Part shown: positions 19,271 through 31,100 of the stretch, in pieces | How positions within the stretch are numbered: position 1 is the stretch's first letter | Layout: every line of letters starts with the position of its first letter | DNA from: Heloderma charlesbogerti | Taxonomy: Eukaryota > Chordata > Lepidosauria > Squamata > Helodermatidae | NCBI GenBank assembly: GCA_026122225.1 | Contig: JANEZZ010002199.1 | Location: 372,001 to 436,000 of the forward strand | Reading direction: 5' to 3' | Length of the DNA stretch: 64,000 nt | Made by a program: the position numbers and the translations under genes | The notes under the pieces: model-generated | Seen by the model: only the letters and a program-made list of their open reading frames with translations | The model's database searches: none | Told to the model about the DNA's origin: nothing

Positions 19271-21349
19271 AAAACTGGTGATATGCTTTAAGTTACTGTT
19301 AATTGTTGAACTGCCAGTGTTACATTGTAGTGGTGTTATCTTTATTATGCAATATGTGGCTGTTCTGCTACTATTGTGTTTACGTGGTCTATTTGTCTGT
19401 GAACCAATCTGGGCGCAATGAGCTGGACCCAGACATTGTCATACTTACGACAGGCCCTTTGAAGTCACACTTTTCCATATGACTAGGTCTGGATCCAGCC
19501 CAATGCGTTTGTGGAAAATGCAGCATATAAATAAACAGACTCTGACCATCACCCTGCCGATAGGGATGGAGGGTATCAGCAATGTAAATAGCAGTTTTGG
19601 CTCTAATACTTGAAAACAAGTTTATTTCTGTAAACCTAAGGAGGGAAGGAAGGAAGGAAGATTTTTGTCTCTGGAATGCCCAGCTTTTCCACTGGCAACA
19701 ATATCACCTTCAACTTATACAGAACACAGCTGTAACTTCAGTGTTCGAGGCAAGATAAAAATAATCCAAAGAAACCGGGGGGGGGGCACAGTGGCTGCCA
19801 TGGAACCCTTTGGGGGGTACACAAGCGGGTGAGGCCATTACATACACAGTGATTCTGATCAGTTGCTTGGAGGGTTCGATTCTGCTTTGAAACAGGGTCC
19901 ATGAGGAGACTCAGCCCCATGGGCCTTTTCCCCATCAGGTGCTTGGCAGGCTGGCAGGGCCCCATTTTGCTGGGAAACAGGGTGCCCGAAGAGAGTCATC
20001 CCCACGCACCCCGTTTCCGAGCAGAATTGGCCGATTCACCTGGGAAAGGGGGTCCGCGGGGATTATTCTCCCCCCATGTCCTCTGTGGCAGCAGTGCGCA
20101 GGGAGGGGGGAATTGGGGAAGTCAGGGTGGAACTGGGGAAACCAGGGTGGAACTGGGGGGCCAGGGCATCTGTGACAGGCCATGGAGCCAGCCTCCCAGG
20201 GCCACACGTTGCCCACCCCTGAAATAAACCAAGGCTGGGGATCCCTTCCAACACGGTGATTTTGGTCCTAAGAGGGGCAGGCAACATTCTATTCTTACAT
20301 AAACTAAAGCGATCGGTTGTCACAGGGCAGCCTTCTCCAACTTGGTGCCCTCTGGATGTGTTGGACTACAACTGCCATCATCCCCAGCCAGCATAGGAGT
20401 TGTAACCAACACATCTGGGGGAAGCACCAGGCTGTAATGGCTGCCCTAATATTTGAATACGGATTTCTGTGAACCTACAGAGGGATGGGAGGATGGAAGG
20501 TTGCTTCTGGAATCCCCAGATTTTCCGTTGGCTACAATATCCCCTTGTGGGGAACCGCCACGGGGCTCACTGCCTCCTCAAGGCCCAAATGGGGGGGACA
20601 GGGGCAAGACACAGGCCAGGAGATCTCCACAGTCCAGCTGGCTGGGCAGAAATGCTACAGCTGCAGCTTAGCAAGCAGAAATGGCTAAGACAGAGTTGAA
20701 AAGGCAGTGCTGAGGCATAGCACTGCAGGGGTGGGGAGGAGGAAGGGAAGGGAAAACTGAGCCAGGAATGATTGGTCCAGTAGAGAAGGGAGGCAGCTGG
20801 AAGGATGGATGGATGGATGAAAGAGAGAGAGGCAAGTGATAAGTTGCCTGCCTAGCAGAAGGAAAGAAGAACCAAAAGGCAAGTGGAGAGGAGGAGGAGA
20901 AGGGACCTCTCGGAGAAGAGAAGCCGCAGCTGGAATTCGTTGTGGAAATGGAGGAAGAGGGACTTGCTCTCACCTCCTCTGAGAGTGATTTCACTCGGCC
21001 CCAGAGATGCTATGTGGAACTTCGCTTGCCGGCATCTGCAGGGCCTAGAAGGAGCGCAGGCAAGGAGAAGCCTTGGGCTCTAGAGAAATGCAAGGCGGAG
21101 AAGCCAGGAAAGGGGAGGCTCCCAACCTTATTCCCCAGCCCAAGACCACAACGTCCAGTCACTGCTACCCCTTTCTTGAGATGCAGATTAACCATTAATT
21201 AACTAAACACTGCCTGGTCCAGCCCACCCACTGAAAGCCCCAGCCCCGAAGGGAGTTGCTTTCAGACAAATTCTGTCTGTAAAACTCCACCTACGCGCAC
21301 AGCATCTTAATAACAGTCTGGGCTGACAAAGCATCGATGCTCAGCTTAC
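19271..21349. other. Intergenic stretch with one short fold-back repeat
   Basis: 20325-20440 is a fold-back repeat (TGTTGGACTACAACTGCCAT). A plus-strand open frame around 20850-21202 is rich in Glu and Arg (LEFVVEMEEEGLALTSSE) but matches no family I know and has no clear splice borders. Nothing else is supported. Confidence 0.4.
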
Positions 21350-21469
21350 TCTGCTTTTGAGGCTTGTACATTTTGCAGACAATACATGAGACGCCAGCCA
21401 CTACGACAGCAATGCACACACACGGAACGACTGCTGCTGGCACAGATACACTCAGGGTATTCAAAGAAC
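21350..21469 (-). CDS. Orphan transmembrane-type exon, minus strand
   Basis: On the minus strand a good acceptor (CCCTTTGCAG) precedes a 120-bp open stretch ended by the donor GTAAGC, phase 1 to 1. It reads SLNTLSVSVPAAVVPC, a hydrophobic core of Cys, Val, Ala and Ile, then CKMYKPQKQ, a basic stop-transfer end. This is the layout of transmembrane exons in MHC and other Ig-superfamily type I proteins. No convincing Ig or groove exon was found upstream of it (to about 28 kb) or tail exons below it. It may be a relic or one exon of an unrecognised gene. Confidence 0.4.
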
Positions 21470-22075
21470 CTGCAAAGGGAAAGGAGCCGTCAGGGCTGCC
21501 ACCAAGCATTGCACAGACCCATCAGGTCGAAGTTCAAGAAATACAAAGTGCATATGAAATAATTCCCCTGAGATTTAGGACATCCAACCATGAGCTTCTG
21601 AACAGGAACATGGCAGCTGTCCGCAAAGACCATCCAGAAACTTCAGCCAGCACAGAATGCCGCTGCTAGAAATCTGACCTGGCCCAGTCAAGATTCCCCC
21701 TTTATGCACAGAGCCCCTTCTGATGTGTGCCGAACACGAGTGCAATGGAAAGAGTGGCCGTCAGGTGCATCGGCAGTGGAGCTGGGTGTAGCCCGCACAC
21801 CATCATATTCTTTCAACACATGGGAGGGGTTGCCTGAAGTCCCATTTAGCGAGACCCTTTTGCGCATTCCTTTGCCTTTTGACATACACTTGCGGGGGAG
21901 GATGTGCAAAAGGCCGTTTCCTGTTTTGGCATTTGGTATGTGGACTTTTCTGCCATGAGATATTAGGGTGTCTCCTACTTTGCTAGCATTCCATCACTAC
22001 CTGAAGGCTTTTTTTCCTGTGAGCTTCTGGGTTACCTGCTGTATAAATTTCATTTTTATTTATTCAATAGATTTA

Positions 22076-22406
22076 GAGTTTTTCTACATGAGACATTTAC
22101 TGTGCAGTCATCAGTCATTAATTATGGTTATTTACAGGTTCTTTGAATGACATTGTGACCCTCCAGTTTTGCTTCTGTTTTTTAAGAGCATTTTGATGGT
22201 TGTTATTAGGGGAAATGTAGTATTATTTGTGAAAGCAAAACAAAACATATTTCCCCATTTGTGTTATTGTATTATTCTGCTATACCACAGTGCCACCTAG
22301 AGGTTATGTAGCAGAAAAGCAGGAAAGGAAAAGCTCTTTGTGTAGACCTCAGAATTCAATTCTGCAACAAAACCAAAGGTAGATACAGCAGATTAACAGC
22401 CTTGTG

Positions 22407-22410
<4 letters not shown>
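22076..22410 (+). mobile_element. MITE family A copy, right end lost
   Basis: It starts GAGTTTTTCTACATGAGAC and has ACCACAGTGCCACCTAGAGG. It runs to AACAGCCTTGTG, where a (TA)n tract begins, so the last bases of the right end are missing. Confidence 0.7.

Positions 22411-22453
<43 letters not shown>
22411..22453. repeat. (AT)n microsatellite
   Basis: About 21 AT units at the junction of a MITE and an L2 fragment. Confidence 0.95.
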
Positions 22454-22454
<1 letters not shown>

Positions 22455-23130
22455 CTATACCGCCCAATAGCTAAAGCTCTCTGGGCGGTTCACAAAAATT
22501 AAAAACACGAAGTACAGCACAAAAACAGTATACAGTATAAAAACTTAAAACTACAGTATGAAAATACAACCAGAATAAAACTTAGCAGCAATGCAGATAT
22601 TTAAAGTACAGTAACAGATTTAAAACAGCAAAGTTAAAAGATTATAATGCTAGGAAAATAAAAAGGTTTTCACCTGGCACCAGGAGTACAACGCAGGCGC
22701 CAGGCGAACCTCTCTAGGGAGTTCATTCCACAAATGGGGCGCCACAGCAGAAAAGGCCCTTTTTTGGTAGCCACCTGCCTTACTTCTTTTGGCAGAGGCT
22801 CTGGGAGAAGGACCCCTGAGGACAATCTTAGGGTCCAGGCAGGGACATATGGGAGGAGGGGATCCTTCAGATAACTTGGCTGGATGTGCCTGATCTCGGA
22901 AACGAAGCAGGATCAGCCCTGGTTAGTACTTGGATGGGGGACTGCCTGGGAATCAGGCTTCCTGCACTGAGCAGGGGGCTGGGCTCGATGGTCTTGTCGG
23001 CCCCTTCCAACCCTATGATTCTACGATTCTAAGCCATGTAGGGCTTTGAATGTTAATACCAGCACTATGAATCAGGCCTGAAAATGGACTGGCAGCCAGT
23101 GCAGCTGGGAAAATACTGGCATGATACGAT
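22454..23130 (-). mobile_element. L2 LINE fragment carrying a 5S-SINE
   Basis: Minus-strand L2: CTATACCGCCCAATAGCTAAAG, then CTAGGGAGTTCATTCCACA and GGGTCCAGGCAGGGAC. It is interrupted at 22880-23030 by a 5S SINE and resumes with GCCATGTAGGGCTTTGAATG to about 23130. Confidence 0.75.
22880..23030 (+). mobile_element. 5S rRNA-headed SINE with CR1-like tail
   Basis: The head reads CCTGATCTCGGAAACGAAGC...CTGGTTAGTACTTGGATGGG, i.e. the A, intermediate and C boxes of 5S rRNA. The tail, from CTGCACTGAGCAGGGGGCTG to ACCCTATGATTCTACGATTC, is that of CR1. No tRNA head or central domain lies between. About 150 bp. Confidence 0.85.
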
Positions 23131-24344
23131 CACATTGGCCAATCCCTCTTTAAAAAGCTCTTATATACCACTTCCCATATTTAAAAATATCTTTAAGTGG
23201 TTTCGTTTCATTTAGACCTGGTTCCTTGGGGTAGGGGCTATATTAGCTTCACTGCTGCTTTTTACATTTTTAGTGACTGCTTTTATTTTGATGTTGTTTA
23301 TTGTTGCGGAGAAGGTTGCCGTTTTCATGCTTGCTTTATTAGCTGCTTTGGGCACCTCTGTTTTGAAAGGGGGAAAGTGGATATAAATTCGCAAATAAAA
23401 CTTTCTCAAGAATGGGGATGAAAGGATGAACCGCAGCTAACATTTGGTGTAAAAACTCCTCTACTCACTGCTCTGCCTAAAGTGAAGATGAAAGGGTAAC
23501 TCTAGTCTGGTTCCCACAGTAACTTCTAAAGCAGGAGTGCAGAACCTCTTTCACCTGAGGGCCCAATTCCGTTTTGGAGGAACTCTCGGGGGCCGCATCC
23601 CAGTGGTGAATGCGGCTGAAGGCAAAAGGGGAGGGGCCAAAAGACCACAAATGCCTCCATATTTTAGCTTGAAGCTAAAAGCAGGAGTGCAGAACTTTAA
23701 CTATAGGTCTGGAAGTACCTATAGTGGGCTCCAGTGCACAAAAGTGCATGCATTATGCACACACGTATACCTGCTTTAAGAGCTAGAACCTTTAAAAACA
23801 AAAGAAAACAATGAAAGCAGCCCTGGATATGAAGCTGGAATTGGCAACCAGTACCAAATTCCATCCTTTTGCCATGTGTGTGAGAAGTTGTGGAATACAC
23901 AGCCCAAGCCATCACACACACACAGAAGTGGAGAAGGGGAAAGCCCCAGAAGCTCTGTGCATCCATCTCCTAGCAGAACCCAACAGCTGAACAGTCACCT
24001 GCATTGTCCATGAGAGTTTTAACTTAGCATCTCTGGGTACTCACAAGAAATGGCTGAAAGGGAAAAATACTTGATTGTCAGTAGATCAGTCATTTTCACA
24101 GACTGTTGTTTCCTGCAGAGACCAACTTAAGTTAGTTAATGAGAATGGGGACTGTGAAGTGTGTCTATGCTTTCAGCTGACTTCCTTCCCACCCCATGGC
24201 TGATCCAAGGCAGCTTGGCTCCTGAGGGCCAAACTTGGTAAGAAGGGTAGAGACAATTTTTAATTCATGTGGCTGAACCCTCCCCCACCTCAAATTTCCA
24301 GGCACAATTGCACCAGGAACTTTTCCCCCAGCCTAGGGGGCCAT
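23131..24344. other. Intergenic stretch with LINE tail and dispersed repeat
   Basis: About 23190-23405 resembles a LINE 3' end (GGGGGAAAGTGGATATAAAT). About 23525-23690 is a dispersed repeat (GAGGGCCCAATTCCGTTTTG, GGCAAAAGGGGAGGGGCC) also seen at 50630-50770. No gene is seen. Confidence 0.5.
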
Positions 24345-24785
24345 ATCCCAGTGCTGGAGCACATGATTTGCATGCAGAAGGCCTCAGCCTGCAGCCCTAG
24401 TGAGCCACTGGCAGTCAGCATCGAGAATACTGGGCTAGATTCAGAGCTTTTCTGACTCAGAGCTTTTCTACATAAGGCATTTACTGTGAGCTTGTCATTC
24501 CCTACTCACAGTTGCTTACAGGTTCTTTAGGCGATGTTGTGACGCTCCTGTTTTGCTTTCTGTGAGTTTTCTTAGAGCAGGGAAAATGTGATATTATTTC
24601 TGATAGAAAAGAAAGTGCAATTTCCTCTTGAGTATTTGCGGTATTCCACTATATCACAGTGGAGACGCAGGAAACACTCCTTGTGTAGTGCTCAGATCTC
24701 AATTCTGAGACAAAACCAAAAGTAGATGCAGCGGATTAACAGCCTCATGGAGAAAAGCTCTCAGTATAAGGCAACTTCTTCTGTT
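24345..24785 (+). mobile_element. tRNA-derived SINE interrupted by MITE family A
   Basis: The SINE shows TTTGCATGCAGAAGGCC and ACTGGGCTAGATTCAGAGC, and resumes after the MITE with TCAGTATAAGGCAACTTCTT. The MITE occupies 24460-24760 (301 bp) with ends GAGCTTTTCTACATAAGGC and GCCTCATGGAGAAAAGCTC. TCA is duplicated at 24457-24459 and 24761-24763. The SINE family sequence CTGACTCAGTATAAGG gives the empty site. Confidence 0.8.
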
Positions 24786-25654
24786 CCATCTCACTTCCAG
24801 TATAGTGGTGGCACCTGGTGAAGGGTGGTGGATTCAGCTCCTTGCCCCCAGCATAACTTTTAATGCTAGAAAAGACACTGGGCCCTATCGTTAGGGTGCC
24901 AGAAAAAGGCAATACATTGTCAGGTGAACATATAATTGTAGTTCTAGAAACTGAGGTAGAGATTTTGTCATGGGGGAATCCTCAGTGCCTGACTTAGGGC
25001 CTCCCTCCTGGCCACCCAAAACTGGGTCTTTCTCTTCCTTTTGCCGAGACACGCAACACACACAAATGTGACTTAGGGCACAATCCTATGCGTGTTTAGA
25101 CAGAGAAAAGGCCTACAACTCCCTGCCCCATGTGCACACGTGCACACACACACTTTTTAAGAAAAAGCTTCAGCATCCCACCCGGGCCTCAAAACTGGAC
25201 TTGTAACTTAAGAGGCAAATTGCGGGTTTCCACTATGAACAGCTACGAGACATTCGAAGAAGCTGCTGGAATATTTGTAACTCCGAAGGTCTCTCTGGGC
25301 ATTTCTGCACCAGCCTAAACTCCTGCATTTAAAATGGGGCTTTCTGCTTCCATTTTGAACGCAGGATCACACCTGACTCCCTTTACTCGGGCTTCCTTTC
25401 CCCCAGCCCCTTCTCCCCGTATCTGAGTCTTCCATCAACTTTCATTGATCTCGCTCCTCTTCTTGCGGCTTTAACTCTTTTTGGCAGAACACAACAGGGT
25501 AATTTGGTAGCTCATTATCTGCGATCTGTTTAAAAACGAAACAAAGGGCATTTATTGCAGGAGGTGGCTGGGATGATCACTGCGTCATGTAAAGAGCCCG
25601 CAAACTCCGCGAAGGAGCCATCTCAGTTGCGGGATAAAAGCTCCGTCACCGGAG
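24786..25654. other. Unrecognised intergenic stretch
   Basis: No exon or recognisable repeat could be supported here. Confidence 0.5.
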
Positions 25655-26125
25655 CTCACTGGTAGCTTAGCATTTGCCTTGCATGCAAAACATCCCGGTT
25701 CAGTCGCTGGCATCCCCAGGCAGGGCTGGGAAAGTATTCCTGTCTAAAACCCTGGAGAACCACAGTCGGGGGTGGGCAGAAGGTAGATCGGGATCTACTG
25801 GTAGATCTCTGGAGGCTCAGCAAAGATTGCTGACTCCCAATTGTTTAACAATAGCAACAACAAAATGAACACACACACACAAACACACACACACACACAC
25901 AGGCACGCTCCCCTGCCCTATATTACAGTGCTGAAATGAAGAAAGGTTCCTGGGCTCAGAATTCTTGAACTCCAAGAGAAAGTCTCTTTCACCAGGCTCT
26001 GGCTGGTGGATCTCGGGGTTCCAGGAAAAGGCAAAGAAGATCCGCAAGCCTGAACTCGGCCCATCCCTGGTGTAGACAATACTGATCGAGATCAACCAAG
26101 GGTCTGACTCCACATAAGTCAGGTT
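25655..26125 (+). mobile_element. tRNA-derived SINE split by other sequence
   Basis: The left part (CACTGGTAGCTTAGCATTTG, TTGCATGCAAAACATCCCG, GGTTCAGTCGCTGGCATCC) is tRNA-like. The right part (AGACAATACTGATCGAGATC, GGTCTGACTCCACATAAG) resumes at about 26070. Between them is unrelated sequence with a (CA)n tract at 25869-25901. Confidence 0.65.
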
Positions 26126-26289
26126 CCCTCTGTGCCTGATCTACCCCTGCACAGAAACTGCCTAGCTTTACTCTCCAGTCGTTCCAGCCACATTTTCACA
26201 GCCATTCTCCCCTTACCTTCCTAGCAACCTCGAGAACTGCCTCTACTGAGAGCTCCCTCCAAATGGCAGCCTTGCCAAAGGATGCTAAT

Positions 26290-28095
26290 TGGCAAGGCTC
26301 TTTGTAAGGGGACAGTGTAAAACCCAGAACAGGCCAGAACGGGCCCTTTGTATAGAAAAAGCATGCCAAAAATAGAGGCATGTGTTAGAAACACTTGAGA
26401 ACAATATTTTAGGCCTAAAACCCTCGCAATGTTGCATTATTATTAACCCCATAATGCCCAGAACTCAAACAGAACAGAACGGAATGGCCCAGAACAGCCA
26501 CTTCTGAAAGAGCAAAATCAACGAAAGTCACCAGTCCCACATAACTGCGTGGCAGGGATGCAGTAAGCCACAAAATGCCCACAGAACCCACGTCCCAATA
26601 CCCATTCTGGGCAATATAGAGTCAGTGTGGTGTAGTGGCGAGAGTGTTGGACTGGGAGCTGGGAGATCCGGGTTCTAGTCCCCACTCGGCCATGGAAGCT
26701 CACTGGGTGACTTTGGGCCAGTCATACACTCTCAGCCCAACCTACCTCACAGGGTTGTTGTTGTGAAGATAAAATGGAGAGGAGGAGGATAATGTAAGCT
26801 GCCTTGGGTTCCTTGCAAGAGGAAAAAAGGCGGGATATAAATGCAATAAATAAATAAATAGTCTGTACTGAAGAAAAATGGCCTGGAATGGCAACCTTCA
26901 AGTGAGCCAAAGCAAACAAACTCACCAGTCAAACCAGACTAGATAAGAGTGATGTAACGAACTCCAAAATGTCCACAGAAACCACATTTCAATAGCTGTT
27001 CCAGGCCATAGTCCATATTGGGCAAAATAGGCTGGAAAGGCAACTTCCAAGTGAGCCAAAGCAAACAAACTCACCAGTCACACACTACTAGATGGGACAG
27101 ATATAATAAGCTCCAAAACTTCCACAGAAACCTGGTTTCAATAGTCGTTCTGGGCCATAGTCCGTATTCTGCAGAACAGGCCGGAACGGCAACTTCCAAG
27201 TAGCAAATTGAGCCACAAACTGCTGAGGGGAAATAGCCCAGAATGACAACTTCTGAGTGAGTGAAATTAACCAAATACGCCACTGTTCATTTTACTAGAT
27301 GGAACTGATCCAGGTAATCATGAAGCCTCTGCAGAATCCAGAGGGAAGATCTGCAAATACCATTTCCAACAGAAACCCATAGGTGTGTTGTGGTTCAGTG
27401 CTGGAAATATCAGACTAGGATGGGGGAGCCCCACTCGCTCTGGAAGCTTACAGTGACCTTTGGCCATTCACATCTCTCAGCCTAACCGACCACGCAGTTA
27501 TAATCAAATTAAAATGGTCTATTATTAAACTGCCCAAAGTGATATTTGTCTATTTATCAATGAAAACAATTGCAGCATGTCACCTTAACCTTTTAAAAGT
27601 TAAATTGTTTAGGAATGTGGACAATGGCACAGAACAGCTATTGCAATACAGTTTCTGTGGAAGTTTTGGAACTTATTGCATCAGTCCCTTGAAGTAATGT
27701 GTGACTGGTGAGTTTGGTTAATTTGGTTCACACGGAAGTTGCCGTTCTGTGTAATTTTTCTTCAGTACGGACTATTGCCCGGAACAGGTATCGGAACATG
27801 GTTTCTGTGGATGTTTTGTGGCTTGTTGCATTTCTGCTATGGAGTTATGTGTGACTGGTGACTTTGGTTGATTTTGTTCATTCGGAAGAGGCCATTTGGG
27901 GCCATTCCATTCCATTCTGGATGTGTGCTGGGCATTATGGGGTTACTTATAATATAATATTGCAAGGATTTTAGTCCTAAAATATTGTTCTCAAGTGTTT
28001 CTAACACATGCTGCTATTTTTGGCATTTTTTTTAATATAAAGGGGCCGTTCCCGCCCATTCCTTTCCAGCGAGTTCCATTTTGGCTTTTACACGG
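26290..28095. mobile_element. Large fold-back element with ~150-bp tandem units
   Basis: The left arm (about 26290-27290) and the right arm (about 27620-28095) are inverted copies. The outer pieces GTGTAAAACC...GGGCCCTTTGTAT on the left correspond to ATAAAGGGGCC...TTTTACACGG on the right. GTTAGAAACACTTGAGAACA matches TGTTCTCAAGTGTTTCTAAC exactly. Each arm holds units of about 150 bp that include CAAACTCACCAGTCACAC or its reverse, four or so on the left and two on the right. A SINE (26620-26861) has entered the left arm. No coding frame is seen. Confidence 0.75.
26620..26861 (+). mobile_element. tRNA-derived Sauria-type SINE inside fold-back element
   Basis: It runs from GTCAGTGTGGTGTAGTGG to AAAGGCGGGATATAAATGC and an AATA tail, with short ATAG repeats at both borders. 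Confidence 0.85.
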
Positions 28096-28119
28096 TTCCC
28101 TTTGCACCAGGAGTTTGTT

Positions 28120-31100
28120 AACTCCTCCTTGAGAGAGGGTGTGGGACCAGCCACTTAAAGGAGGCAGTTATTAGGCTGTTCCTGAAAAAGGCTGGCATGG
28201 ACACAGAAGATGTTAACAATTATAGGCTGGTGCTAAGATCCCCTTCCTGGACAAGATGCTTGATTGGGGGGTTGCTGGCCAACTCCAGGCACTCTTGAAT
28301 GAAATGAAACAGATTATCTAGATCCATTTCAATCAGGCTTCAGGCCTGGTTTTGGAACACAAAACGCCCTTGGTTGTGTGGAAAATAAGTACTGCAAGGC
28401 CATGTTGTCTTGTACCTGGCAGATTCCTCAAAAGCCTAAAACAAAGTCTTTGTTTCTTTTGTACAAAAGAAGAAACTGTTAGGATAGTAGAGATAAGTTA
28501 TCTTGTTTCCACAGCAACTCACCCCAGACCTAAGAATCATCTTCCTTGCAAAAGGCTGCAGAGATCTGAGAGAAGAAGGGGGGGGGGGTCAGTAAAAGCT
28601 CAGTTGATAATGACCAGACATGCTTGGCTGATGTCACTTATTTAGTCACATTAGGATTATAAATGTAACTGGTGAAGCCAATGTGGCTTCACAAAAAGCT
28701 TAGAGATGACCTGAAAACAAAAAAGGACACATATAGGAAGTGGAAAGAAGACCAAGCAACAAAGGAAGAGTACAGGCAGGTAGCACAGAATTGCAGGGAT
28801 GGCATCAGGAAGGCTAAAGCTGAGAACGAGCTGAGGTTAGCGAGGGATGCTAAAAGCAACAAAAAGGCTTTCTTCAGCTACATGCACAGTAAAAGACAGA
28901 GGAAAGAAATGGTTGTTCAGCTATTAAATAAGGATGGCAAAATGATAACAGATGACAAAGAAAAGGCAGAGGTGCTCAATTCCTACTTTGGCTCAGTCTT
29001 CTCTCAAAAGAGGGTCTATGACCCCCCTGGCAAAGGCGAAGTACAGGCTGAAGGGGCAGGATTGGAGCTAGAGATCGATAGGCATATGGTGAAGGAACAC
29101 CTCATTACTTAGAATGAGTTCAAATCTCCATGGCCAGATGGACTGCATCCTAGAGCCATAAAGGAACTGGCAGAAGAACTCTCAGAACCGCTGTCTATTA
29201 CCTTTGAGAAATCATGGAGGACGGGTGAAGTGCCAGATGACTGGAGGAGGGCTTATGTTGTCCCTATGTTCAAAAAGGGTACAAAGGAGGAACCTGGGAG
29301 CTACAGACCAGTCAGTCTGACATCAATCCCTGGGAAAATTCTGGAGCAGATGATAAAGCAATCCATTTGGAAGCACCTTGAAAACAATGCAGTAATGACT
29401 CGAAGCCAACATGGATTTGTCAAGAACATGTCCTGCCAGACGAATCCGATCTCATTTTTTATCAAGTCACCTCCCTTGTGGACTGTGGGAATGCTGTAGA
29501 CATCATATACCTCGACTTCAGCAAAGCTTTCGACAAAGTGCCCCATGATATCCTGACGAGCAAACTAGCTCAAAGTGGGCTAGATGAAACAACAATCAGG
29601 TAGATCCACAGTTGGCTACAGAATGGGACTCAAAGAGTGCTTATTAATGGGACCTTCTCAAACTGGGGAGAAGTAACGAACGGGGTACTGCAAGGCTCAG
29701 TCCTGGGCCCAGTGCTCTTCAACATTTTTCTTAATGACTTGGAGGAGGAGGTGCAGGGAATGCTGATCAGATTTGTAGATGACACAAAATTGGGCGGGAT
29801 AGCTAATCTTTTGGAAGACAGAAACAAAATTCAAAGTGATCTTGATAGACTGGAGTGCTGGGCAGAAAACAACAGAATGATATTTAATAGGGATAAATGC
29901 CAAGTTCTGCACCTAGGAAAAAGAAAGCAAATGCACAGTTACAAGATGGGGGATACGTGGCTCAACCACACTACAGGCGAGAAGGATCTTGGAATTGTTG
30001 TCGATCACAAGCTGAATATGAGCCAACAATGTGATATGGCTGCAAAAAAGGCAAATGCTCTTTTGGGCTGCATTCATAGAAGCATAGCTTCCAAATCCCG
30101 GGAAGTACTAGTTCCCCTCTATGCAGCACTGGTTAGCCCTCATCTGGAGTATTGTGTCCAGTTCTGGGCACCACACTTTAGGAAGGATGCAGACAAACTG
30201 GAGAGGGTTCAGAGAAGGGCAACAAAGATGATCAGGGGACCGGAAACAAAGCCCTATGAAGAGGGACTGAAAGAACTGGGCATGTTTAGCCTTGAGAAGA
30301 GAAGACTGAGGGGAGAGATGATAGCGCTCTTCAAGTCCTTGAAAGGTTGTCCCAGAGAGGAATGCCAGGATCTCTTCTTGATCATCCCAGAGTGCAGGAC
30401 ACGGAATCATTGGCTCAAGTCACAGGAAGCCAGATTCCGGCTGAACATCAGGAAAAACTTCCTGACTGTAAGAGCAATACGACAATGGAACCAATTACCT
30501 GGGGAGGTGGTGGGCTCTCCCACACTGGAGGCCTTCAAGACGAGGCTGGACAGCCATTTGTCAGGGATGCTCTGACTTGGATTCCTGCACTGAGCAGGGG
30601 GTTGGACTCGATGGCCTCGTAGGCCCCTTCCAACCCTACTGTTCTATGATTCTATGGTGAGTGTTGATCTGGGCTGCGTCTGGGTTGACAGAGCTGCCTT
30701 CGTTGTACATGAATAAACTCGAGTTGGATCTTACCCATGTGTCCAGAGCTTAATTGGAGGACAGCTGGGCACAGACCTCCATGTCCAGTCTGGATTTTTA
30801 GCACAGTTGTCCTGTGGGATGACCTCGGCTGAGAGAGAAAGAGAGAGAGTGACAGGAGGAGTGCGATCCTGTGGATTTTCTTGGACCTCTCAACAGCTTT
30901 CAGTCTCATCAACCATGGTATCCTTCCCGATAGGCTATCTGGGCTGGGAGTGGGAGGCACTGCACTGCAGTGGTTCCGCTCCTACTTGGATGGCTGATTC
31001 AAGAAGGTGGAGCTGGGGGATTATTGTTCTGTCCCTTGGCAGTTATGCATTGGAGGAGGTTATCCGAAGGGATGGGATGAGGTGTCATCAATGTGCGGAT

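Noticed and set aside
23697..23966. Minus-strand 89-codon frame with a hydrophobic start, considered as a leader exon
   Set aside because: No donor in the right phase and no neighbouring Ig or groove exon; the hydrophobic part overlaps a CA/TG tract.
29637..30575. 312-codon frame as a host reverse-transcriptase gene
   Set aside because: It matches CR1 ORF2 and ends in the CR1 3' repeat; stops and frame changes lie upstream.
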